A stretch of DNA of 64,000 nt, taken from the NCBI GenBank assembly GCA_016802295.1, contig JAESIW010000138.1:4391097-4455096 (forward strand). Reading direction: 5' to 3'. This document shows, one piece after another, positions 22,216-32,669 of this stretch. Position numbers and translations under genes: made by a program. The number at the start of each line of letters is the position of its first letter. The stretch's first letter is position 1. This stretch comes from Brachionus rotundiformis (taxonomy: Eukaryota > Rotifera > Eurotatoria > Ploima > Brachionidae). The notes under the pieces were generated by a model. The model searched no databases. It was not told where the DNA came from and saw only the letters and a program-made list of their open reading frames with translations.

Positions 22216-22357
22216 TCTGTACTGTAAATAATTGAAGTTTTTTTCAAAGCAACACAATTATTGATAAATATTTAAAAATATATATTTTAAAGATAATTTT
22301 ATTTACTTAAAAAGCTAGTTTTAGATTTTAACTTCAAGGCGATATGATAGGGAATAA

Positions 22358-22409
22358 GCACTGGTGGTTCAGTGGTAGAATGCTCGCCTGCCACGCGGGC
22401 GGCCAATAC
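22358..22409 (+). pseudogene. truncated tRNA-Gly(GCC) relic
   Basis: The first ~45 bases follow eukaryotic tRNA-Gly closely: GCACTGGTGGTTCAGTGG, then TAGAATGCTCGCCTGCCACG. This gives a 5' acceptor strand, D arm with A box, and the anticodon loop TGCCACG (anticodon GCC). The variable loop and the whole T arm (B box) are missing; the sequence jumps to CGGCCAATAC, which resembles a 3' acceptor strand. It cannot fold as a functional tRNA. Either a deletion pseudogene or a SINE head. Confidence 0.7.
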
Positions 22410-22544
22410 AGAATATCATTAAACTGTTATATTAAAACAAAAAAATATCTAAATTAAAGTTTACAAAAATTTTTAAAGTTTAATTAATGAACTATTAATG
22501 AACATTTTTTCTTTATTTTATAATTCTAATAAAAAATAGCATTA

Positions 22545-25500
22545 TTAATGAGTTCTATAAACACTGTAGATATCTTTGACATGCTTTGGAATGAAAAGCT
22601 CCTCGATATCAAAATCTGGTCTTGAATTTATTAATTTATCTCTGTTCAAATTCATTTTTTTGTTAATTTCTTTTAAAATTTTTTGATTGACAAACAGTCC
22701 ATGCTGAGAAAATTCTAACTCGATAAGATGATCATTATTTCGAACTGCATCTCTTAATTTCATGATTCCTAATTTACTAATATGATTATGGTTCACATTC
22801 AAGCTCATTAAAGACTCATTTTTCCTAATTAGCTGAGCCAAATGTTCAGCGCCTTCGTCTTGAATAAAATTTCCCAGCTCACCTAGGTCCATACTTGATT
22901 TCATGTATCCTAAGTCTAACGACAACAAGCTAGTATTATTTTCTAGGCTTTCAGCCAGAAACTTCATTCCATCGATCCCGATCCGACTCGATGACATGTT
23001 AAGTTTGGATAATTTAGTGTCAATTTTTAAAATATCACCAATCACTTTAGCACCCTCATCGCCAATTCGATTGGCACCCAAAAACAAAGTCTCCAAGTGC
23101 CCAGTCCAGTATTTTTTTAGGCTATTCAAACCAACTGGACTAATGCCATTGGCACTTAGATATAAATGCTTAAGTGTTTTATTTTCGCCCAATGTTTGCA
23201 TTAGTATTTCAACACCGGTATCCAAGAGACCACAATTGAGCAAATCCAAAGTTGAAATGGTGCTGTTAACACGCATTAAATTACCAATATGAACCATTCC
23301 TTGAGCTTTTAGGGGATTTCTTTTGAGCCATAGAGCTGTTACTTTTGTATCTGTTAAAAGTGCATCAGCTATCGGCTTTATACCTTTATCGGTCAAATTA
23401 TTTCCGGCAATGTACCAGATGGTTAGAGGCGAACTACCGCTCTTAATAAACTCAGCTATTAGACTACCTCCTTGGTCACCCACAATGTTATTTCCTAGCA
23501 AAAGCCTATCTATATTTTGGTTGCTGCAGATAGATTCTAACAAAGACTGTACTCCTTTGGTACCAATAACTTGTTTGCAAAGATCTAACCTTCCATCAGG
23601 AGTCACTGTTCCTCGAGAAAATTTCAAATTATCTTCTATAAAGATTGGATTTTTATTTTTTCTAAGCCAGTCGTACAAAGGCTTCATGTTTTCATCTGAA
23701 CTAACATCAACTGGTTCTGGCATTGGATTAAGAATAGAATCAGTCAATGGTGAATCAAGAAAACATGACATTACTTTTTTGTCTTGTTTGGCCAACAGGA
23801 AAATTTCTCTTGGATTGTTTTTTTGAAGACTTTTTAATTTATTTTGATTAAAAGAACAAATATTAGACAAACACTTCCTGTAATGGTTGTATGACTTTAT
23901 CTTTGAGTCTAGATCGCTGATTGGATTTAGTTTGGTGGCGACTTCACGAGCGATTCGTGATCTTTTGTCAATAGATGAGTTGATCCTTGGCAAATATAAA
24001 GCCAAATCACTCAAATTGCTTGAACAAGACCCAATTTGGTCTACACTGGTTAAATTTTGAAGTAAATGAGAACCATTGTGTTCATCAACAAAACACAAAT
24101 CTGACAAAATTTGACTGGAGAAAATTTCTATTAAAAAACTAAATAGATCGGCTGCTTTGGGTCTTTGGTCACAAAAGCATTGGTCACATAAAAGTATCAG
24201 GAGTTTCCAATTAAGAGAGAATAGGCTAAACATTTGACTATTAGGCAAATTGAATAAATTTTGAATATCGAGTAAGATGGTTAAAATTTTTCTTGTATTT
24301 GAATAAGTTTCAGAGTTTTTACCATCTAAATTAATTGCTAATTTAGCACATATAAACAACAAGAGTAAAGATTCATCTGAATCTATTATGGACAAATCTT
24401 GTGATGTAAATTCTAAATTTTTAAACTTGGGTGATTTAACTAAATTTTTGGCCTCTTCTGAACTGAATAGTCCATCCATTTGTGACTCAAATATATCATT
24501 ATTTTTTAATGCTAGCTCTATTTTTTTTATCTTGTCTTCAAGTTGATCATCTGGTAAAAATTTAAAACATTGGTTTGAGGTTATATGGTCATTCACGAAA
24601 TTGGCAATTTTCTCACTTGGCCAAGACAGTGGGGTAAAATGGCCGTCTGGGTGCTCGAAAATAATTGGATTTTTGAAGCATTTGGAAAACTCTTCAGATC
24701 GGTCCTTGCTTACCATTTGATCATTTTTACCATAAATGTGCAACGAAGGAAAATCAAAAGGCTCTTGTTCGGAAAACAGACTGCCATATTTTAAATCTCT
24801 AGCTTTAAAGCCACTGATGCTAATCACAAAATTGAACAAGTTTGGGTATAACTTGGTGACAATTGAAGCCAAAACTGCGCCTTGACTAAATCCAATTAAA
24901 CCTATGTACGGTCCGTTAAGTTTAACATGATTTAAAAGATGCTCAATAGACTCTTCTAGTCCATGATAATTTTCATTTTTCTCATCAGAATGATACCAAG
25001 CTCTCTGTGATTCAATAGCATATCCTATCCTAGAATTTTTTTGTTGACCACTATTGTAAGGATGTGTTCCATTTAAACAGGTAACACTTACGTTATTTTC
25101 CTGCAAAATTTTGGCCAAATGAGCAGTTCTTTTCTTTAGTTTGTTTGAGCTTTGTCTAAGTCCATGAAGAAATAGGATTTTTTTGTGTCCAGGAGATTTT
25201 TTAGACTTTGGCAAACTTTTTTTCTTAGATAAAAATAAAGGGTAATTACCATATTTTTCAAAGTGTTCTATATTAATTTTAGCCCAAGTAACATAATTAA
25301 AAAAAAGAGGCTTCTGTTTGTTTGGGCTTTGGCTAGCTATATTTTTTAATAAATCAAAACCATTTCTTGCCAAAGTTTCATCCATCGAAGTTATTAGTGG
25401 CAAAACTATGAAAATTTGCTCGAGTAAAGAATATGATTGAAGACTGTTATTTTCTATTATGTCCAAAGAAATACCAATACATTTTTGACTATTTTCTGAC

Positions 25501-25754
25501 TCGTATGGTTTATTTTGGCCAATGATCCTTTTAAACTGGTCAAGTAAAATTATCAGTGCCAATTTGCCGTTCTTATCCTTAATCCAATCACTGAGTAAAT
25601 TATTTTCAGCATCTTTGATCAAATCATAAAATTCAGTTCTGATTAGTTCATCGCTTCGATTAATTGATTTTAATATAAAACACGGTTTGTTTCCAAAATT
25701 AGAAGAATCAGAATCTTCTGATCCGAACCAGAAATTTAAAACTTTATTAAACAT
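22545..25754 (-). CDS. DUF924 - FSH1-type serine hydrolase - LRR fusion protein
   Basis: One uninterrupted exon of 1069 codons with three recognisable modules. Residues 1-185: DUF924 (VLNFWFG start, LALIILLDQFKR, LEQIFIVLPLITS, HFEKYGNYPLF). Residues 190-395: FSH1-family alpha/beta hydrolase (KKILFLHGLRQS, GLIGFSQGAVLAS, LHIYGKNDQMV, HPDGHFTP) with a complete apparent triad Ser290, Asp345, His372. Residues ~400-690 are helical and unassigned. Residues ~700-1010 are ribonuclease-inhibitor-type leucine-rich repeats (LLLGNNIVGDQGGSLIAEFI, LYLSANGISPVGL, LFLGANRIGDEGAKVI, LNVNHNHISKLG). FSH1-type hydrolases act on small esters; DUF924 has no firm function; the LRRs suggest protein binding. Probably cytosolic, as no signal or TM is seen. 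The absence of introns may reflect retroposition or transfer. Confidence 0.88.
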   Translation of the reverse strand: MFNKVLNFWFGSEDSDSSNFGNKPCFILKSINRSDELIRTEFYDLIKDAENNLLSDWIKDKNGKLALIILLDQFKRIIGQNKPYESENSQKCIGISLDIIENNSLQSYSLLEQIFIVLPLITSMDETLARNGFDLLKNIASQSPNKQKPLFFNYVTWAKINIEHFEKYGNYPLFLSKKKSLPKSKKSPGHKKILFLHGLRQSSNKLKKRTAHLAKILQENNVSVTCLNGTHPYNSGQQKNSRIGYAIESQRAWYHSDEKNENYHGLEESIEHLLNHVKLNGPYIGLIGFSQGAVLASIVTKLYPNLFNFVISISGFKARDLKYGSLFSEQEPFDFPSLHIYGKNDQMVSKDRSEEFSKCFKNPIIFEHPDGHFTPLSWPSEKIANFVNDHITSNQCFKFLPDDQLEDKIKKIELALKNNDIFESQMDGLFSSEEAKNLVKSPKFKNLEFTSQDLSIIDSDESLLLLFICAKLAINLDGKNSETYSNTRKILTILLDIQNLFNLPNSQMFSLFSLNWKLLILLCDQCFCDQRPKAADLFSFLIEIFSSQILSDLCFVDEHNGSHLLQNLTSVDQIGSCSSNLSDLALYLPRINSSIDKRSRIAREVATKLNPISDLDSKIKSYNHYRKCLSNICSFNQNKLKSLQKNNPREIFLLAKQDKKVMSCFLDSPLTDSILNPMPEPVDVSSDENMKPLYDWLRKNKNPIFIEDNLKFSRGTVTPDGRLDLCKQVIGTKGVQSLLESICSNQNIDRLLLGNNIVGDQGGSLIAEFIKSGSSPLTIWYIAGNNLTDKGIKPIADALLTDTKVTALWLKRNPLKAQGMVHIGNLMRVNSTISTLDLLNCGLLDTGVEILMQTLGENKTLKHLYLSANGISPVGLNSLKKYWTGHLETLFLGANRIGDEGAKVIGDILKIDTKLSKLNMSSSRIGIDGMKFLAESLENNTSLLSLDLGYMKSSMDLGELGNFIQDEGAEHLAQLIRKNESLMSLNVNHNHISKLGIMKLRDAVRNNDHLIELEFSQHGLFVNQKILKEINKKMNLNRDKLINSRPDFDIEELFIPKHVKDIYSVYRTH

Positions 25755-27716
25755 AATTTATAAAAAGCGAATTTAAAAAATATTTAGTTAACACATATAT
25801 ATATTATTTAATTTCACAACATGTCAACCAATTTACTGCATTAATTTAAATTATTTAGGTAATTGACAAATACTGACAGACAGAAAGAAAATTTGGAATC
25901 ATTCTTTGGCAAAAATAATAAAATTATCTAATTACCATATTTTTCAAAGTGTTTTATATTAATTAATAAAATTAGTTGGCGAATTACGAAAGAATATTCT
26001 CGTTTTTTTAGTTTTTTCTTTACTTAACTAAATGACAGCAACCGCACTTCCTAAACTAGAAGTAATCAAAGATAGAAGAAACTTTAAAAAAAATTATCAA
26101 GATAAATAAAAAATAAACCAATTTTAAAATTCTATCTTTTAATGGTGTAAAACTATTTTGTAATTCGTATCAATTTTTACCTTTATTACTTAATTAAAAT
26201 ACTTTTAAAATAAAAATAAATGTGGTGCCCTTTTTCTACTTGACTATTAAAAAAAATTCAGCTCACTCAAGACCAGATTTGTACAGAAATAATTGAATAT
26301 TAAATGAAGCATTGACTCATAAAACTGGATATGGGTTAGGTAAGAAAATGGTTAGATGGTTTGAAGACTTTTTAACTAAGAGTACTCATGTGTCCATCTT
26401 TGTATAGTCCTGAGCGAAACTTTTCCTACTAGGATATCAAAAATCTCTTTATTTGTTTTTCCATTTAATAAATGTTCAATAGCAAGTTTTCTCAATAACA
26501 CTGGTTTCGATGTGTTCATTTTTGTTTATTTTGAAAAATTTGGATTTATGTAAAGGATTAAATTATTTTAAAAAAGTAAATATGTTGTCATTAGAAGAAA
26601 AATAAATTGCATAATTTTTTATAAGATATATATTAAAACACAAAGGACCAGTGATGAATATTGTATATCAAATTTAAGTTCAGCTCTTTAGCTTTAATTT
26701 AAGCACATTAACTTTTACTTTGATTAAAGTTTTTTTTTTTTTAAATTTGACCTAAAGAGTACCATATATTTTTCATTAAATAATAATATAAAATAGTAAA
26801 GAAAATAATAAATTTTAAATTTTTTTATTTTTTCATAAACTTGAATCCTATTTATAAAAGTGTTTAAAATTTGCTGTAAATATCTTGTTCCGTTCAAAAG
26901 TTATTCGATTAAAATTACAAATATACCAAATTTTTCTTATTTTAAAAAAAGGTTAAAATTTCGGGGTTTTTTCAGTATATCTTTTGCACAGAATGTAATA
27001 AAAATAAGATCTATATATCATTTTGATCCTTGTTTAATTATCTTTTAAATCATATATAATACTTATTAAAATTATATGAATAACAAGGAGGACATTGAGA
27101 CTGTTTGGGTGGGGTCTAACTTATGCTGTTTATTTCCGGGACAGAAAAAGCACATAAATAAGAACATTGTGTTTTGAAATCATCAAAGCCTAATGTATGT
27201 ATGTATAAAATTTCAAAAGTTTTGGATAAACCAATCGCCAGATTTTATGGAAAACAAATCCGCGCCAACTTTTTTTGAACACCCGTTATATAATTAAAAT
27301 ATTATTAATTAAACTTTTTGGAACAGACTTAAATAGAAACTACGGTAACTAATAGATGGAATTTATTAGTAATTGTTAAGTGTGATGAAATTGATTTATT
27401 TTTTAATAATCTTTTAATCAAAGAATAATTTCATGGGAATGGAACTTGGCACGAATTCCAGACTATGATTAGTTGTATGCGATATTTGATATTCAATTGG
27501 TTTACCTGTGAGTCTTAATTCAATTAAGGGAATAAGATCCATATTGCAGTTATGGTTTAATTTTGCCAGAAGATCAGAAGATTTTAATTTCTAAACTATG
27601 ACTAATAGCTTATTGTGTATTTTTTATTTTTATTTTTATTTTGGTCCACCAGAAAAAATTAATTGAACAATTTGGAAATAAAAATTTCACGCATATGAAA
27701 ATTTTTGGTGTTTTGG
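25755..27716. other. 2-kb intergenic region with minor repeat scraps
   Basis: No gene. About 36 bp at 25931-25966 match, with one difference, a piece of the DUF924 fusion gene at 25247-25282. Sequence at 27075-27290 (ending TTTTTTGAACACCCGTTATA) looks like the end of a Tc1/mariner-like element but has no partner terminus that I can identify. Confidence 0.4.
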
Positions 27717-28038
27717 GGCATATTGAAGTTTGTGAACAAATTGAAATGATCATGCTCAAAAATTATAACAAAAATAAGATTTTAAATATTTTTTAACAAA
27801 GAAAATTTATGGCAGAATCTCATTTTTAAATTAAAAATTCAATGTTAAAGTTAAGTTTTTATTTCTGCGAAAATTTCATGCATGCAGAATTATGCACAAT
27901 TCGATGGTTAAACATTTCTTGTTACACAGAAAATCTATCTCTGCATTGAATTTTTCAATTAAAAAAATTCAAAAAAAGTTGACAAAAAATAATTTTTGAG
28001 CATGATCATTAAAATTTAATCATAAACTTCAATATGCC
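27717..28038. repeat. fold-back MITE-like element with 49-bp terminal inverted repeats
   Basis: 27717-27765 (GGCATATTGAAGTTTG...) and 27990-28038 (...AAACTTCAATATGCC) are inverted copies matching at 44 of 49 positions, around a ~224-bp A/T-rich core with no coding capacity. The inner part (TTTTTGAGCATGATCATT) reappears at about 54805 with a partner at about 54570, implying a second, more decayed copy. Confidence 0.72.
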
Positions 28039-28434
28039 GTTTTGGGTCTATTTTGGATCCTTTCTTTAACTCCTGGAAAATCTCTCTCATATTCATCAAG
28101 TCCCTTTACATGATGATTTTCGACAGTTGAATCAAAAAAGGTCTCCCAATTGACAACCGTACATGTCTATTAGGGCTATTTCTACTTGATTCTCTCCATT
28201 CATATCATATCTTCCAGGCAGGAAGAATGAATATTTATGACGCATGAAAAAAAAATCAAAGTTTATATCAAATAGTTAATTTTCCTCGTCCAAATAATTT
28301 CAAAATAAAAATTTCTTTTGGGACTTATATTATTAAATTATTTTTAGCTTAAAAGTATAGTTCTTTTTGTTAATTTTATTTAGTTAAAGAAAATATAATC
28401 ATTAAAAAGTTTATGTTCATCGATTAAATAAAAA

Positions 28435-29220
28435 ATGGCAAATAATAGAATAGTTATATTTATTGTCTTTCAATTAGTTCTTTTATACCTTTGGAAAAAT
28501 TTACTTTCAAATGAGTGTTCTGGAAGTGTTAAAGACTTAAACACTAAACAATCATTAGCATCAAATATTAAAGATTTAAAAAAGATTTTTAAAAAATTTG
28601 GAACAAGTAAATATGATCATTTTTATCACAATTTATATGGTTTTTATATTGGTCAGAAAAAAAATGAGCAATTAGATGTTCTAGAAATCGGCTTAGGCTG
28701 TGGTATGCACTTTGGTGTTGGCAAGTCATTATTATCTTGGAAAGAATATTTGAAAAATTCAAAGATATCAATTTTTGAATATGATGAAAAATGCGCGCAA
28801 ATATTTAGAGATAAAGCAGATAACTTATACATTGGCGATCAAAGTAGTCTAAGTGACTTAAAACAAGTAGAAAAAACTGGCCCTTATGACTTAATTATAG
28901 ACGACGGAGGACATACCCGAAAACAAATGATTTTTAGTTTAGTTGGTTTATTCCCATTTGTTAAGAAAGGAGGAATTTATGTTGTTGAGGATTTGTATTA
29001 TTCGAATTTTTCCAAATCAAATGATTATAATGACTTTCACCGGTCAATGTTGGATTTTGTTTATGATATAATTCATATTTTGGTTTACGAAAATCATAAT
29101 AGACCATTATCATTTAAAAATTATGGTTCTGAACTGCAAGATGGTATAAAATATATTACTCAACATGTTCTCTCAGTTAATTGTTTCAGACATACTTGTG
29201 CTTTTATAAAAAAGGATTAA
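28435..29220 (+). CDS. membrane-anchored class I SAM methyltransferase-like protein
   Basis: Intronless, 261 residues. Residues 5-22 (RIVIFIVFQLVLLYLWKN) form an N-terminal signal-anchor. The rest is a Rossmann-type methyltransferase: motif I LDVLEIGLGCGMHFG, motif II acidic ISIFEYDEKCA, then YIGDQSSL, and motif IV PYDLIIDDGGHTRKQM followed by KKGGIYVVEDL. The double Asp plus His (DDGGH) is typical of the rhamnosyl O-methyltransferase/CmcI-like group, where the Asp residues bind a metal. With the anchor it would face the ER/Golgi lumen. Substrate unknown. AATAAA at 29260. Confidence 0.78.
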   Translation: MANNRIVIFIVFQLVLLYLWKNLLSNECSGSVKDLNTKQSLASNIKDLKKIFKKFGTSKYDHFYHNLYGFYIGQKKNEQLDVLEIGLGCGMHFGVGKSLLSWKEYLKNSKISIFEYDEKCAQIFRDKADNLYIGDQSSLSDLKQVEKTGPYDLIIDDGGHTRKQMIFSLVGLFPFVKKGGIYVVEDLYYSNFSKSNDYNDFHRSMLDFVYDIIHILVYENHNRPLSFKNYGSELQDGIKYITQHVLSVNCFRHTCAFIKKD

Positions 29221-29323
29221 TTTTTTTAATTTTAAATGCACATTTTATTTGAAAGAGATAATAAAATTATTTATAACTTAAATTTAATAGAATAAAATCC
29301 TAAAATTTGCACCATTTGTTTTT

Positions 29324-29341
29324 AATGATTTTTGCACTAAT
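29324..29341. repeat. 18-bp target-site duplication, left copy
   Basis: AATGATTTTTGCACTAAT, repeated exactly at 31058-31075 on the other side of the LINE insertion. Confidence 0.85.
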
Positions 29342-31057
29342 TTATTTTTATTTATTTAAGTTTGAGTTTAAGTCCCATGGACAAATTAAAGTATTTATAA
29401 ATTTAAGAGAATTAAAAAAATAAAAAAACACAATTATTTATAAAAATCTATCTTTAAAAGATCATTTAATAAATCATAAAATTTAAAGTAAGCTAAGTTT
29501 AATTCCATATTTAATTTGATTTTCGCCACAATGAATTTAATTGAATCAACTAAACCATGATTTTCTTCGATAAATAAATGATCAATTATTGCTAGAGAAG
29601 TCTTTAAACTATAGTCCATTACATCAATATGAGTTTTTTTCTCCAAATTATTTAGTTGTTTGCAAAAGGAGGTATTTTTCTGATCAAACTTTTTATAGTT
29701 ATCGCGAAGGAAAGTCAAGATATTCCATCAAACTGAGCTATTTTTTAATTGCTTTAAAAAGAATACCTTGTGTCTCATGTAAAGTTGTTCAACCATCTCT
29801 AAGTGCAAGGTTTCTAACAGAGGTCTAATTCTTGAAAATTTCTTAATTCCCAGTGCTCTTTTAATTAGTAAATTTTGTCTTATGTCTAGTTCATTTAGTT
29901 TATTTTCACTAATAAAGACCAAATCTAAATGATATCGAAATATTGACTGGCAAAACTGCTTATAAAGAAAACTGACTAAATTGGGACTTGCCGATTTTGA
30001 TTTACAACCAAGTCGATATAAGGAGTAAAAACTCCTCTCAACTTTTTTCTACTTTTCTTCAGTAAAATTACAGATGAAATTACTATCACCTATAGGGAGA
30101 CCTAGGTACTCTGCATTTTGAGTCTGTGGTATCTCATATCCATTCAGGTTAAATTTATTTATGCTCAAAGATTTACCTTTTTGAAAGATAATTGCAGCAG
30201 ATTTAGCTGGATTAAAGTCTATCTTCCATGTTTGAGCAAATTTTGAACATATGTCCAGGAGTAATTGACAATGTCGAGGTGTAGTTGCTTGTATTACAAT
30301 ATCATCACAATAACCTATAATAGAGACATTCACCCCATTAATAGAAGCACCAAGATTTAGATCCGTACATTCGTTTAGTAGATCATTTATGAAAAAGTTA
30401 AACAAGTATGGCGATAAAACACCACCTTGTTTCACACCCTCAGTTATTACCATTATATCTCCTATTTGGTTCTGATATTTCACTCTAATTTTCGAGATAC
30501 TGTAGTAGTAGTATTATAAAAGACGCCATATTGGATTTGGTACATTGTTAATTAGCTTATAGAAAGTCCATCTCTCCATAGTTGGTCAAAAGCTTTACTT
30601 GCATCTAAGAAGACAACATGAAGTTTTGAATTATTTTGCCTATAAAAGTTGATTGTTTCATTTACTAAGAAATACGCATGCTTGCTTGAAATGTTTTTTC
30701 TGTAGCCAAATTGATTAATGTTTATTTTATTAAAGCAATCCATCTTACTAAGTAACAGTGATTCAAATATAGTAGCTAATGAGTTGGAAACTGAAATTGG
30801 ACGAAAGTCACTTGGGCAATTAGTTAGTCCTTTTTTTGGAATAGGTGTAACAATTGAAATATTAAATAATTCTGGTAGATGACCAAAGCTAAGGGAAGCA
30901 TTAAAGAACCACGTTAAGATGGAAATTAGAGTTTTGCATGAGCCATATAAGTAGAATTCATTACAAATTTAATCGTATCCAGCTGATTTGTTCCGCTTTA
31001 AGGCATTTAAGGTTTTCTTAATATCTTCTTCACAAAATATAGTTCATAAGTGACCTA
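29342..31057 (-). mobile_element. 5'-truncated LINE insertion with target-site duplication
   Basis: A minus-strand non-LTR retrotransposon bounded by perfect 18-bp direct repeats. From 5' to 3' it encodes VTPIPKKG, DFRPISVSNSLATIFESLL, INQFGYRKNISSKHA, VVFLDASKAFDQLW, VKQGGVLSPYLFNFFINDLL, the catalytic IIGYCDDIVI (CDD rather than YADD) and AEYLGLPIG. A ~65-codon gap with frame change lies near 30500. C-terminal frames run to about 29434, followed by an A/T-rich 3' UTR and an AAATAAATAAAAATAA-type tail at 29342. Inactive because of stops and frameshifts, but the perfect TSD indicates a fairly recent insertion. Confidence 0.85.
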
Positions 31058-31075
31058 AATGATTTTTGCACTAAT
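31058..31075. repeat. 18-bp target-site duplication, right copy
   Basis: Exact repeat of 29324-29341; marks the 5' (upstream) end of the minus-strand LINE. Confidence 0.85.
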
Positions 31076-31299
31076 GGATGAATTTATCATTGTTTTATAT
31101 TTTGTAACCCCAAAAATTGGTAAAGATCGACCAATTAATCCATTAATTTTTTACCTAACACAATTCAATTCTAAATATTCTAAATATCAATTTAATCAGC
31201 GCTTGTCTGAATTGAATGACTAGTTTTTTGAAGATTTAAAATTTTTTGGCAAAGCAATGCTGCAGAAAGATCTAGATTCAGTGTGTCAATGGATTGATT

Positions 31300-31645
31300 G
31301 ATTGTCAATGGGTCACTAGGAAACATGACGAATAAATTGAGGCTAGCTAGACTGGATTTGATAAGGTTAAGTGAAAGAAAAGAGAGAGAGGGGGTTTGAC
31401 TGGAAAAGGTAAACCTGGTCACAGATCTGGTAAGGAAATCAGTAATCAATAGTTCTGAACTAGAACAAGTAACTGAAAAATGTGGTAAAATCTAAGTCAA
31501 CTACTGGTTTCAAAGCTGGTCTAGAAATGGAATAGGCTGTTCAGGTCCACACTACCCACCAAAGGTGATTGTAGACTCAGACACTCTAAATGTTATGTAT
31601 TGCAGCAAGTATTACTACTGCTACTATTGTTACCACTACTAGAAG
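31300..31645 (+). mobile_element. probable 3' remnant of a (TAC)n-tailed LINE
   Basis: The plus strand reads NKLRLARLDLIRLSERKERE near 31330-31390, resembling the C-terminal R..L.L..L..RR.RGDLI block of the 60-kb LINE. The segment closes with an imperfect TAC/ACT run (about 31606-31640). Weak but consistent with an old copy. Confidence 0.35.
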
Positions 31646-32219
31646 ATAATAAAAGAGAAAATATGCTATTCATTCTTCTTTTTTGATGAAAAATTAGCAT
31701 TGTGTCAAATTTTATTTTTAAAATTTTTATAAAAACAATTAGAAACAATTTTATAAAAGAAAATTTTGTTTTAATTAAAATTTTTAAGAATAGAAATTAT
31801 TTAATTTCTAAATATTTACCAAACCTAATTTACAATGAATTTTAGCAAGAGAGCTAAATATATTATTATATCTAATTTATAAATTTGTTATTTAAGGTTG
31901 AAATTCAAATTGAGAAATTAATTAAATCAGTTTGAGTAGGATGAGGTAGAAAAAAATATATAACTTGTTAATCAACAAAGATTGTTATTTAGAGAAATTC
32001 CGAACTCTTTCAAAGTAAATCTTGAAAATTATTTATGGGGTTAATATTTTGGGGGTGACAAAAAAAAAACTATTTTAAGTGAACTATTAAATCCATTTTG
32101 GACTGACAAAGTAACTATTTCGACTGACAAAAATATTTAAATATAAAATTAAAAAGAAAATATAAAAATAGTAAAAGATAAGGAGAATAAAAAAAATAGA
32201 TAAAACGGAAAAAAAATGA
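31646..32219. other. intergenic, no gene seen
   Basis: A/T-rich with no recognisable feature. Confidence 0.4.
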
Positions 32220-32601
32220 CTTAATTTGTCTTTTGCTTTTTCGTTGGCCTTCCTCGTTTTACAGGTAAAACCACATCCAGTGCTTCGACTTCGACTGATA
32301 TTTCAGTTGTGACTGGAACTGCGACTTCTCGGGTTCGGATTCCTAATCGTTTTCAGAACTGTCATGATGTTCATTTTGGTAGAACAAGAAGAAGCTTGTA
32401 TCGATATGCCAGACCAAGAGCATGAATGCAATTGAGGTTCTTTGCGAAGTCTATTCGTTTGCGCTTGTACGAATATTTCCACATGTAGCCATCGTGGGTG
32501 AATTTGCTGATTATGCCTTGTTTGTTTACGGTGAAACTAATCTTAGAAAAAGGTATATTTTCCTTTTCTAAGATCACTCTTTTAAAAAATCTCAAATACA
32601 A
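32220..32601 (-). pseudogene. possible FLYWCH-type zinc-finger gene remnant
   Basis: The minus strand holds a 76-codon open frame with ISFTVNKQGIISKFTHDGYM then WKYSYKRKR, similar in style to the start of a FLYWCH domain (hydrophobic strand, G(Y/F)xxxY). After a stop and frame change a second stretch reads RLGIRTREVAVPVTTEISVE and ends KRGRPTKKQKTN then stop, a basic AT-hook-like tail. FLYWCH plus a basic tail is common in MULE-derived and rotifer-expanded proteins. Identification is tentative. Confidence 0.3.
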
Positions 32602-32669
32602 GCATTCACTTCCATACTATCCAATCTTAGAAATTGAATTATCAATTGATTATATATTTTTTTAATCTC

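Noticed and set aside
22903..23826. 129- and 167-codon plus-strand frames
   Set aside because: Antisense of the LRR region of the fusion gene, with no independent support.
27075..27290. Tc1/mariner-like terminus
   Set aside because: Suggestive ending (GAACACCCGTTATA) but no matching opposite terminus or transposase sequence found, so not called as an element.
31192..31449. 85-codon minus-strand frame
   Set aside because: Better explained as the antisense of a plus-strand LINE 3' remnant.
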